NCBI GenBank assembly: GCA_032988165.1
Contig: JANTQF010000119.1
Span: 38,462-102,461, forward strand
Source of the DNA: Emmonsiellopsis sp. PD_33
Taxonomy: Eukaryota > Ascomycota > Eurotiomycetes > Onygenales > Ajellomycetaceae
Length of the DNA: 64,000 nt
Direction: 5' to 3'
Positions 43,272-54,156 of this stretch are shown one piece after another; the stretch's first letter is position 1, and each line of letters starts with the position of its first letter. The notes under the pieces were generated by a model that was not told the DNA's origin, did no database searches, and saw only the letters and a list, made by a program, of their open reading frames with translations. A program made the translations under genes and the position numbers.

Positions 43272-44659
43272 ATGGTGTCGGTTTCGATCCAGAAGCCAGC
43301 AGCCCCCGAAGCAGCCCAGGGGGGGCGGGTAAAGAGGCCGTTCTGGTGGACGAGCAGCGGCAGAGGCTTGGCCAGGATGTTGCAGGAGTCGAATTACCCC
43401 GAGGAAGTCCAGCATAGCTTCCTCACCTTTTATCGAAACAATGTCGTTCCACTGTTAGGAGACCGACCCGACGAAACCACCCCCAAAAGCATGCTCTGCC
43501 GGGACGGGAGTCCGTTCGAGTATAGCTTTGAGTTAAAAAAGCTCGTCCCAAAACCAGGGGGTTCGCATTGCTTTGGACCTGACCCAGTTACGACCAGCAG
43601 ACAAGTCCAACCCGCTGGGCATCGCGACCTCGCAGAGGTTTGTGGACATACTGTCGCAGAAAACCCCGGCATTCGACGATACGTGGTACCGCGCCCTTAG
43701 AGATAGACTTGTTCGCTCCGATCTTTCCACGAGCGAGCAGAATGCCTTGATAGCCAAGGTGGGACAGCAGTCATCAGTCGTCATGGGATTCGACGTCCAT
43801 TGGCAGGCTGTAGAGCCCGGGAAGCTACCGGGAATGGGCAAGGTCTACTTCCTACCATGCTTTGCGGCCGCGGCCGAGGGAATAACCAACCGGCAAGCCA
43901 CTCGTTCAGCAATTCAGCAGTTACCAGGCATAAACTCGTATCCGAACATCCTAAAGTCTCTTGAAATGATCAACGACTACCTATCGGACAAAGAAGAAGT
44001 ATGGCAGATGGGCGCGCGGTTCTTGGCCGTGGACCTGGTCGCCCCAGCCAACGCCCGCCTGAAGCTTTACCTACGCTGTTCCGGAACCACCTTCGAGGAG
44101 ATCTGGGATTACTACACCCTCGGCGGCCGCATTCCCAACCTAGACCAGGACAAGGAGAAGTTCCAAGCCCTTACGGACACGACGAGCGGGAGACCCTACG
44201 ACGAATCCAGACCCGAGAGCCAGCTCGGCCTGCCCTGGTTTACGTCAAATACCCGGAAGCACAGTTATGTCTATTTCTCCCTTTCAGCAAGGAACCCGTA
44301 CCCGGCACCTAAACTGGGCCTCTACCCGGCAAACTTTGCACCGAATGATGAGGTGATTGTGAAGGGGTTGGATCGATGGCTTGACAGATATGGTTGGCCG
44401 CGGGGCGGGAAGTCAATGGAGGAGCAGCTCAAAACTGTGTTGTGTGTATATTCCATTCCCTCTCTCTTCTATATTTTAGACCGTGCCACTAACAAAAGGG
44501 ATTATTTAAAAAACCAGCACCCACCGCAACCTAGCGGAGAAAACGGGTCTCTTCACATTTGTCGGTCTAGGGAGGAAAGAAGGTCCGGCTAATAACGAGC
44601 TGAGTATGCAGCTGTACTTGTGCCCGGAGCTATATGAGAATTCTCGCGGGCTAGAGTGA
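43272..44659 (+). pseudogene. DMATS-type aromatic prenyltransferase, disrupted by a one-base frameshift
   Basis: The family attaches dimethylallyl groups to indole or other aromatic rings. The first part (43272 to ~43556) reads the family N-terminus: FWWTSSGRGLARMLQ, FYRNNVVPLLG and DGSPFEYSFELKK. At the G-run 43557-43561 the frame breaks; from 43562 the +1 frame carries on VRIALDLTQLRPADKSNP and runs to 44441, with MGFDVHWQAVEPG, YPNILKSLEMINDYL, CSGTTFEEIWDYYTLGGR and KHSYVYFSLSARNPYPAPKLGLYP. After an intron (44442-44517; CTAAC, CAG) the last exon ends LCPELYENSRGLE with TGA at 44657-44659. Five Gs are present where four would keep frame. Everything else is intact, so this is either a very young lesion or a base-call error. 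No partner synthetase or synthase gene adjoins it. Confidence 0.85.
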
Positions 44660-47600
44660 CTGACTGATCGTTTTGAGGAGTGTAAAGTTGCCATTTCCCA
44701 GCGGACCATGGGACGCTCACTGCCCCGCAGATTGCAGGCTGAGCTTGTAAATATTAATGCTACACATAAATATGTAATTGAGAGATAGAAAGGGGCTTTT
44801 CATCCTGCTATATTTTCTATATCTGCCGAGTCAAATGTGTCAGATCAAACTTTCCCCCCCTACTAGTTACTTACTACACTTTTCATCAAAGATAGTACCT
44901 ATTCCAAATACCCCCCATCTTTAGTTTTAGTCTCTATCCCTCTCATCAGCATAGTTAATAGCATCGATCGGGAACGCCGCCTGTTGCGGAATCCTAGTCA
45001 TTTATATCCTAAAGAGTTCTACTTGGCTCTCTATATATGTTTCCCCCTTTTTTTAACTAGACGGACTAGTTTATTATATATATCTATCCCGGGACGCTTA
45101 TATTCTATTCACCCCTGTTACTCATCCCAGTTTAGGGGTGCAGGAATGGATGGTACATGGTTTATTTCAGAAGGTAAGTCAGCTTTTATGTATAGGGAAC
45201 TTGAACTATATATAACGCAAAGGGGAATGGGACATGTTAATCAAGAAATCAAAATAACACGGGAAAATTTACACTTCAGATAAAGAAAGTAATAATATAT
45301 TCAAGCATCTTATATGTTTATCTTGCAATTAGAGAACCTTGGAAAGAAGGAAGACTGTCATGTGCATGGTAATATTATATGCTAGTTAGATCACAGTAGG
45401 CTGATTCAAGGAGACAGCTAAGCTATCTCAGCAGAGAACAGAGCATGCTATGGGGGTGATAGGTTATCATTTACTAGGGATTGATATTTAAACAGGTGGT
45501 TATATATATTAGGAAGGACCGGAATATATACATATTAGTACGGAGTAGTAATACTGATGCTACAGGAATGTCTGGCATGCCACAACTTAAAATCTTGATA
45601 AACAGAAACTAGAAAAATCATATCTATCCTCAAGCCACGCGAGCCACTTCCTGTACCATCGCGAGGGCAACTGATGCTAGACATGCTAATAGGAACTCCA
45701 CCGGTGAGCTACATCAGGGATATGCATCATAATAGGATTCCCGGTCCACAGCATATGCCCGCCTTTGAAACAAAAAGGGGGTTGACTCGTTCTAGCTAGA
45801 TCCCGAAGACGGAGCAGAAGCACAACCTCCCTCTGCCTGCTCATGCTAGGAAGCTAGGTAAGGGTTGACATGCAAACCCCTGATATCTTCCTCCCGGCAT
45901 GGGGGATCTAGTGTGGTATGCGGGAAATTGCGCAGTCCCGAGGAAGAATGGCCATTCATAGCTCTATCCAAGAGGCTAGGAAATTTGCCGTCGGATTATG
46001 ATAGTCGCATAATGGCAGTATCAATTGGGATCATGGAGCCTGCAAATAATGGATGAGCGGATTATCCCTGTGCTCTCACGAGATCTGACCAATCCGTTGG
46101 GTTTGTTTCCCAGATCTTTGGGATATTCCCGGAGTATGGGGGACAATTTCAGGCTTCTCCAAGAAAAGACGACGCACAAGCGCATCATCATTGTTGGCTT
46201 GATCGTCATAGACGATATCTGCTTTCCGTGTGTGAAGGGAAGCGAAAAGCGATATATCACAGGACAAGGCAGGGGAGATTCTCCGAAATAGAGCTAGTTA
46301 GAGGTAGTTCGCAATCAGGCGCGGTTCCAGTTCGTCAGCCTAATCAAGCGTGGGATGAAGGGATCTAAACGCCATTATTATTGCCAATCGCGTTGACACA
46401 GAAATATCAATACTGCCATAGCGGGGAGAAATGTTGTCATCCTGCCAATTGGGCTCGTTTGCTTCTCCTCCGCTTTTCCCAAGAGACGGGAACTGCCAAG
46501 GCGGATATATGCATCTTCGTCCTTCCGCGCACGGAATCTCAAACATCGGGGGCGCGCAACTGATCGCATGGCTGTGACCGCCCTGCATGCCCGGGCTTGG
46601 CTCGCGCGTGGCCATCAGCATTGAATGGGAAAGCGAGATGCGACAGGGAATGCGATGGGCGGGATGTGGTATGTGGGGGAATTAGCCCATATCTATGAAG
46701 CATCCAGCGCGGGTGACAGGCTGGCGTCGTCGCACCGCTGCTTGAACGGCGGATGCGTGTGTTGATCAAACATCAATAACCCGTGATGCTGGGATATCTC
46801 GGGATATCTCGTGAGCTGTCTTTTCAGGCTGTCTGGCTCGCTCTGGGCACGGCGAGGCTGAAGCTCAAATTCTGGTCTGGATTCAAGAGACAACGCTGCG
46901 CTTTTCACCATCGAATCTTGATATGGCGTCTTTCCATCCGGCGCTGATTGGCCGGGCGGCTGGCTGGTCGGCTGAGTCAGCGGCGGCGCTAGGCCGGGCA
47001 CGGGCATGCAAGCGAGCACGCTAGCCGTTTCGGACACTTGGCGGCTTTTTTTTTGCTTTTGCCGAGACGGCGTTGCATCGACAAGTTGACGACGACGCTG
47101 ATATCAGACCAGATATTGCCAGCTCGGGGCTTCAGGCGGCCCAGTGGCAGCGTGTTTGGCGCTGGCGGTGGATGGGATGGATGGGATGGATGTCCCTGTG
47201 CGACTGCCATAAGCTTTGGAGTTGCTGGCTTGCACCACTCTCCGCCTGGGTCGATGACGGGGATGATATCATCCCAGCCAAGATCAACTTCAGCGAAGCT
47301 CACGGATTCGTTACGCCAAGAGCCTCATGCCTCTCCGTGCGACTGGTCAGTGGTGATGGGGGTCATGATGGATGCTCATTGCCACCTTACTAAATTTCCG
47401 CTGGGTTACTTCCCACCTCCCCGTCCCCATGATTGGGTTCCAGCCATCCTGACGAGCGGCCCTGGCTTCCCCGCTGCGGGAATTCCGACAAACTGGGGGC
47501 AGCCTTGATACATCACACTCCTCCATGCTGCTGCTGAGTCCCAGCTAGCCAGCGTCAAGCCACCAGCTCTCCCGACATCCTGTCGGTCAACTCTGCCCAC

Positions 47601-48491
47601 ACACGTGCGAGTTCCGCACGTGCTGCAGGCAATCGTCGAGATTCAGCTCCAGCAGCAAATAGCAACCTAGACTCGACCATGTTTTAAAATCTAGCACGGC
47701 TGCATCGACTGCCTCCCAAATCATGGGGATGATGTCAGATTACCCGTCTTGATGCGTAGTTTTCGTCGACCTGATACTTTCTTATTCTTGAATCTTCGGG
47801 GCCAGTTGAAAGTGAAACGAAACTCCCGTCCCACTTTTTATGATCGCTGTAGCTACTCCGTAGATTTGCCCTAACTTTATCCGCTTTTCCCTCAAAAGTT
47901 ACCTCCGGCTCGACCCTGGCCCCAGAGCTCGCAAGTGCTGGCTCTCCACTCGCTGCCGATTGCGTGATACCAGACCATCCGCCTCGTCACCATGCTCCGT
48001 CGTTGAAAACACCTGTTTGCTTTTTCTTGTTCCCTTCGTCTTCTTCTTCTCCCCCCATCCTCTGGTTGAAAATTGCTGAAACTCTTTGTCAGAGATTCCA
48101 TTTAAGTGGCCAAGTACCTTGCTAAGGCTTGCTTATTCTCGTGGGGTTCCAGACGATAAAATTACCTGTCTTCCCTTGGTTTATTGTTGTCGACATACTT
48201 CCCTGTCTATTCGTTGGAGCTCCGTGCCAGTGATTGGCGTCATGGCCTCCCAATTTTGATATTGCGCGATCCGCGAGCTACCACACGCTTCATTGGCCCC
48301 TGTTGCTTTTTGGTAACATCGTCGTTAACATATATTCTCTCCCCATCCCCGTTCTTTCCTACTTTTCCATTCGATATCCCTCTCGAGCCGTTGTCTAAAC
48401 GCCCATCGACGCGGATCTACACATCCTTTGCGAAGGCGCCAATATCTCCCCAGGCCAATTTTTACGTGTCCCTATCCTTCCGGGCAACACC
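44660..48491. other. 3.8-kb gene-poor region
   Basis: AT-rich to ~45.6 kb, then closer to the genome average. Open frames near 46340-47300 on both strands lack recognisable products or splice logic. It includes a perfect 10-bp tandem duplication GGGATATCTC (46791-46810), a GGATGGGAT repeat near 47168-47190, and a CACGTG inverted repeat at 47602-47622 that I assign to the sulfate permease promoter. Confidence 0.65.
47602..47622. promoter_or_regulatory. Inverted repeat with two CACGTG sites (candidate bHLH/sulfur control element)
   Basis: CACGTGCG (47602-47609) and CGCACGTG (47615-47622) are perfect reverse complements around a 5-nt spacer. CACGTG is the Cbf1-type bHLH core, which in yeast works with sulfur regulators. 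It is 870 bp upstream of the sulfate permease start. An ATGATGTCAG at 47729-47738 is one base off the CYS3/MetR consensus ATGRYRYCAT. Confidence 0.5.
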
Positions 48492-51186
48492 ATGGCCTCA
48501 CCAAAGGGGGAAACGGCTAGGAGGGTAGGCAATACCCTGGCCAAAAACCTGGGCATCAAAAAGAACTATCGGGATCCCCTCGCAGCCGATCCCGTTACTC
48601 GCGGAGAGTCTACATTCTCCGTCGGGACCGCAGACACCTATGTCGAGGAAGAGCCAACAACTGCCGAATGGCTCCTTGAATTGGTTCCAACCGGTCAACA
48701 AGTTGTTCAATACTTCATTAATCTCTTCCCCTTCTTGCGCTGGATCACCCGATATAATGTTCAGTGGTTGATTGGTGATTTGGTTGCTGGTTCGTTTTAA
48801 CTCTAGTAGATATTATATCTGAGGTTGCCAATAGCTAAACACTCCATAGGTATCACTGTCGGTGCTGTTGTTGTCCCACAGAGTATGGCATACGCCAAGC
48901 TTGCCGAACTAGAACCTCAATTTGGTCTTTATTCGTCGTTTATGGGCGTCTTGATTTACTGGTTTTTTGCAACATCAAAGGATATTACCATCGGAGTAAG
49001 TTGCACCTCGAAGTATTCACCACACTTGGTTTTGAAGCTTACTTTCTTCTTTTCTACCAGCCTGTTGCAGTTATGTCGACTCTGGTCGGGCATGTGGTAC
49101 TCAGAGTCCAGGATAACCACCCGGAGATCGAAGCGCACCATATCGCAAGTGCACTCGCAATAATTTGCGGCGGTATCATCACCTTTATCGGATTGGTTCG
49201 ATGCGGCTGGATCGTAGATTTCATTCCTCTGACCGCAATCACCGCCTTCATGACTGGGTCCGCCATCAGTATTGCTGCCGGCCAGGTCCCGGCCATGATG
49301 GGCATCAGCGGCTTCAGCACCCGGGACGCCACTTACTTGGTTATCATCAACACCCTCAAACACCTTCCGGACACAAAAATCGACGCAGCTATGGGGCTCA
49401 CTGCCCTGTTCCTTCTCTACCTTATCCGCTTTTCCTGTAGTTATGCCGCGAAGCGGTATCCCGCCCGTCAAAAGATCTTCTTCTTTTTGGCAACCCTGCG
49501 AACTGCGTTCGTCATCCTCCTATACGTTATGATTAGTTGGCTGGCCAATAGACACCATCGAGAGGATCCAATCTTCAAAATTCTGGGTAACGTTCCAAGA
49601 GGTATGCATTCACCTCCTCTCCTCTTTTGCGTGCTTGGTTCTGTTACGCCAAAACGGAACTATATGCTGACAAAAGAAAAGGATTCCAAAACGCTGCTGT
49701 TCCAAGAGTGAACACAAAGATTATAAGTGCTTTCGCTGGGGACCTTCCCGCCGCCGTTATCGTTCTTTTGATCGAGCATATCGCTATTTCCAAATCTTTC
49801 GGCCGCGTAAATAACTACACGATCGATCCCTCTCAAGAATTGGTTGCCATCGGTGTCACCAATCTTCTTGGCCCGTTCCTTGGTGGCTACCCTGCCACTG
49901 GTTCGTTCTCTAGAACTGCCATCAAGTCCAAGGCCGGTGTGCGCACACCATTCGCTGGTGTCATTACTGCTATTGTCGTTTTGCTCGCCATCTACGCCCT
50001 TCCCGCCGTATTCTTTTATATTCCAAATTCTTCCCTTTCTGCTGTCATCATTCACGCTGTCGGGGATCTCATCACGCCACCAAACACTATCTATCAGTTT
50101 TGGCGAGTCTCACCCCTCGAAGTCCTAATTTTCTTCGTGGGAGTCTTCGTCACCATCTTCTCTTCAATCGAGAATGGCATCTACTGCACTATTTGTATAT
50201 CGCTCGCCATCCTTCTTTTCCGTGTGGTCAAGGCCCAGGGACAGTTCTTGGGAAGAGTCAAGGTTCATTCCGTCCTAGGAGATCACGTACAAGATGGTGA
50301 TGGCAAGTACGGCGCACTGGGGTCTAACGAACCAGGTCTACCCAGCAATCCTTCGTCATTCCGCAATATTTTCCTTCCCCTTAATCATAATGACGGTTCC
50401 AACCCCGAAATCGAGGTGGAGCAGGCTTCACCGGGTATTTTTATCTATCGATTCTCGGAAGGATTCAATTATCCAAACGCAAACCACTATCTTGACAATC
50501 TCGTCTCAACAATCTACAAACAAACAAGACGGACCAACCTGGACAGCTATCCCCGCCTCGGTGATCGACCGTGGGATAACCCAGGCCCTCGAAGGGGCCA
50601 AGTGGAAGAAGATCGATCACATTTCTCTACCCTCAAAGCCGTCATTCTTGATTTCTCCTCCGTCAATAACGTCGACGTCACCTCGGTCCAAAACCTGATC
50701 GATGTCCGCAACCAACTTGACCGTTATGCCGCCCCTCAACCCGTCCACTGGCACTTCGCCAACATCAACAACCGCTGGACGAAGAGGGCTCTCGTGTCTG
50801 CCGGCTTCGGCTACCCAACTCCTGACCCCGTCGGCTACTCACGATGGAAGCCGATATTTAGCGTCGCGGAACTTGGCGGTAGCAACTCTGCTGCAGCCCA
50901 CGCGGCCCTAAAGCAAGAACGCTCTCACCTGAACTCCATTGCTGGACGAATAGATGATATTGAAGCCACTGGTGCCGCGCATGGCGTAGCAGAAACAGCC
51001 AGTAGTGGATCTGAACCCGAATTGGGCAAGGAGTTGGGCTCCAGCAAGGTGTACGCTGGAGACCGCAAGATTGCCGTCATCCATGGTCTCAATCGACCGC
51101 TCTTCCACATGGATTTGACCAGTGCGCTGCAGAGTGCTCTTGCGAATGCTGAAACTACGGCTCACGTCAAAGTCACGGAGGACTAG
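48492..51186 (+). CDS. Sulfate permease, SulP/SLC26 family with STAS domain
   Basis: Exons 48492-48789, 48850-48995, 49061-49601 and 49682-51186 give 829 aa. It imports sulfate with protons at the plasma membrane. After a ~95-residue cytosolic N-terminus (WLIGDLVA just before intron 1) comes the sulfate-transporter signature GITVGAVVVPQSMAYAKLAELEPQFGLYSSF. Then follow DITIGPVAVMSTLVG, a multi-helix core with FTGSAISI-like FMTGSAISIAAGQVP, and NLLGPFLGGYPATGSFSRTAIKSKAGVRTP. The C-terminal STAS domain (~560-740) has LKAVILDFSSVNNVDVTSVQNLIDVRNQLDR. The tail is charged and ends KVTED. It resembles Neurospora cys-14 and Aspergillus SutA/B; which paralogue is undecided. Confidence 0.95.
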
Positions 51187-52193
51187 CCAAATATAAACCA
51201 GCAGGGTGATTGCGGGGATAATTTGGCGTTGGGAACTGTTCTGGACTTTGTCTGCTTGCTTGTTGAATTCTGGTTTGGTTTGGTACTTATACCCGCCACA
51301 TTACGATGCACTGCTGATACCTATTTGTTTCAATCCCTAATTTTTATATTTTTATATTTTGTCGTCTTTGAGAGACATATCAATCTTGTCTATTCTGTTC
51401 TCTTCTGTTCTCACCGAGCCATCAGCCGGAAATGGAGTCGGCGCTTCTATCTCTACGTTGGACAGCTTATCCGTTAAGCTTAGTTATATGCATAAGCTGC
51501 TGATAGTTATTTACCTCTCGGTTTCTCTTATAAAGATTTCGGCGGTTTAGCTAGATTGATTGATCATTCGTCTTATAATTTTGGGCGATTATATAAACGA
51601 AAGAACGGTTTACTTCTTCGTTTTCCCTATTGTATTTGGGCGCATTTGCTGCCCAGATGAGCGATGATAGTATATTAGATACATCGATAGATATAGAGTA
51701 TGTATTGTATCACTACAATCTTTATTTCATCGTTGAAGACATTAACTAACCCTCCCCATACCACACAATAACAATTTCATAAGTAATAGACAGCCCTCTT
51801 GGATAAGCAACCCCTAATCCCCAGATATACACCCGTGCATCGTCCAACTAGTTAGTAGTTTATTTCACTAAATAACCGATAGAACAATAATATTTATTCC
51901 TCGTCACCCCCTCCCTCCCTTCCCTCCTGCCATGTAACAACAGACCCATTCCGAAATCATGTCCAATTATATCCCAGCATATTTAACTACAAGAAAAAGG
52001 CAAAAAACAAACCCATCCCCCACCCTCCTTCCCCCCGGCCGATGTATTAAAAATTCAAACTATCCTTTCTATAACAAGCCCCATAACAACCCCACAAATT
52101 GATCGATACAACAAACATAAACATACAAATTTAAAATTTCCCGCCTACCTACCTACCCCTACCCATCCCCCTATGGCTTCCTCCCTTCCTTAT
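51187..52193. other. Intergenic between convergent sulfate permease and P450
   Basis: About 1 kb of AT-rich 3' flanks. No gene recognised. Confidence 0.65.
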
Positions 52194-54156
52194 TTACTTC
52201 CCCTCACCCGCCCGCTTAACAAACGCCCTCACCCCTTCCGAGTTCTGATTCTTCGGCGCCGGCACGAAAAAGTCATGCTTGATATAGATATCATCGTCCG
52301 TCGTGTTATATAGTTCAAAATTGAACCGGCGGAAGATTGTCGGGATGGTGATGAACATTTCGGCGCGGGCGAGGCTGACGGATTAGGCCGGTTAGTTTGT
52401 CGGTTGGTGCACACTACATTTGGTTGTCGGGTGTGGGTATGGAGATGGGATGGAGGGGGGTTAGAGGGAGGGATGGAGGGAGGGAGGGGAAGAGAAACTC
52501 ACTGCATGCCAAGACACTGTCTGGATCCCTTGGTGAATGCGACCATGTATTTCTCCAACCGCTTTCGCTCGGTGAGGTCCAGCCAGCGTTCGGGGACGAA
52601 GTTCCATGAATCTGGGAAGATGGATTCGTGATGGTGCATTAGGACGGAAGTCATGCCGACGGGTGTCTGGTTGTTTGGTTAGCCCTGGAAAAAAAAAAGA
52701 AATTTGAGAAAGGTTGGTGTTGGGGGATTGGAGAACTGAGGAGCTTACCCCTGGTGGAATAGTGTAGTCCTGGAATTGTAGCGGTTGGTGGGGGGAGATG
52801 CGCTGCAGCCGGGTGCAGACGCCATACGATAATCTGTAGATCGGAGCATCGAGTAAGCCACGGCGTCAATGCATGGTTCAACTAGGAGCGGGTAATTGCG
52901 TGGGTACCTGAGTCCCTCAAGAACGACCGAAGACTATTCCCATCAACAGATCTAGTTAGCGCACGTAGCCCCTTTAATATTAGTAACAGGGCAACATACC
53001 AAATATGGGAGCTGTTCTAGCTCTGGCAAACTCAGCTGAGCAGTCCTGTCTGGCTCCAACTTCTGAATTTCGTCTAGAAGGCGCTTGAGCTTTTCCGGGT
53101 TTTTCAAAAGATGGTACGTGATGACCGTCATCGTGTTAGAGGTGGTCTCCGTTCCCGCCCCGATAACCACATGAAATTCTTGCGCGAGCCGTTTGGTGCT
53201 CTTTTCTTCTGGCGGCAGCTTGGAATCCAAAATCTCGGTGAAAAGTGTCGGCTGAGTAGACATCTTCTGACTAATAAGGTCCTTACATTCCTCTCTATTC
53301 TTGATGATGGATGCAATTTGTTCATCGCATGATTCCACCAATTTGAAAAATAGCCCCATGCCTGGATCCATCGCGGTAACCAACGATTGCGGGAAGGATT
53401 TCATAAATGGTAAGATCCAGGGGAACTGTTTAGCCATGGTGCCGATTCTGCCTGTGGATTTCAGCGTGCTGCTCCAATGGGGCAACCAATCTGGCGCGTC
53501 CAGATAACCGAATTTTTTCGTCGTGGTGTATTCGGTGATTATATCTGTGGTAAGACATGTATATCCATGGGTCAGGGGTGCGGGCTGGCCTGAATTTGCG
53601 AAATCTTCTATCCGCTGGCAGAATTTGTTGACCTCAGCGTGTATTACTGGCTCCAGTCGCTGGATTCTCTGTTTGGAGAAGTACGGATTGAGCACGGCGC
53701 GGCGGCGACGGTGGAGGTCGTGCTTTTCCGTCCCAAAAGCCGAGAGGTCAAGGTCAAATTGTTTCGTGTAATAGTAAGACTTGTCTCGGGGCGAATGCTG
53801 GGAGTAAAGGACTTCATAATAGTCAGGCTCGTCGATGTGCAACTCGTACGGGCTGATGCGGACGATTGGCCCTGCATATCAAGTCAGTCTTTAACATACT
53901 TGGGAACGGGAAGTCCACCAGGCTCTTGCTAACCATATTTCTTATGAAGCTCGATTATTTTGAATGTATACTGTCCTCTGAGGATATTATCATAATAAAA
54001 CTCATACCACAAAGTTGCTGCCGCAAGTTTCGGCCCCGGAAACTTTGCAAGGGGAGAAAGATAGAGCCGATAGAAAACACCACCAGCAACGTAGACGATA
54101 AGCACCAGGCCCGTAAGGGCACATAGCCCCCGGGCGTCCGTGAGGCTTTCGATCAT
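52194..54156 (-). CDS. Cytochrome P450 monooxygenase (trichodiene-oxygenase-like group)
   Basis: Six exons: 53934-54156, 53000-53871, 52908-52933 (26-nt microexon), 52749-52833, 52503-52666 and 52194-52374, giving 516 aa with all phases closing. The start is the ATG at 54156, giving an N-terminal membrane anchor (CALTGLVLIVYVAGGVFYRLYL) and a proline hinge PLAKFPGPKLAAAT. Core motifs are intact: I-helix AGTETTSNT, K-helix ExxR as EGLR (on the microexon), PERW in FVPERWLD, and the heme loop FTKGSRQCLG with the Cys ligand. The N-terminus and PIVRISPYELHI resemble CYP58/Tri4-type oxygenases, but family assignment needs a tree. Introns range 62-128 nt. Divergent from an MFS exporter. Confidence 0.93.

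Noticed and set aside
43557..43700. Continuation of the first prenyltransferase frame past the G-run
   Set aside because: The sequence after the G-run in that frame loses all family similarity, whereas the +1 frame keeps it; so this stretch is out-of-frame reading.
45111..45141. CACCCCT...AGGGGTG inverted repeat as a transposon end or terminator
   Set aside because: Arms are only 7 bp with a 17-nt loop and there is no second copy or target duplication nearby.
46339..47303. Minus-strand frames of 76-114 codons
   Set aside because: No domain, no coherent splice structure, several overlapping alternatives of equal length.
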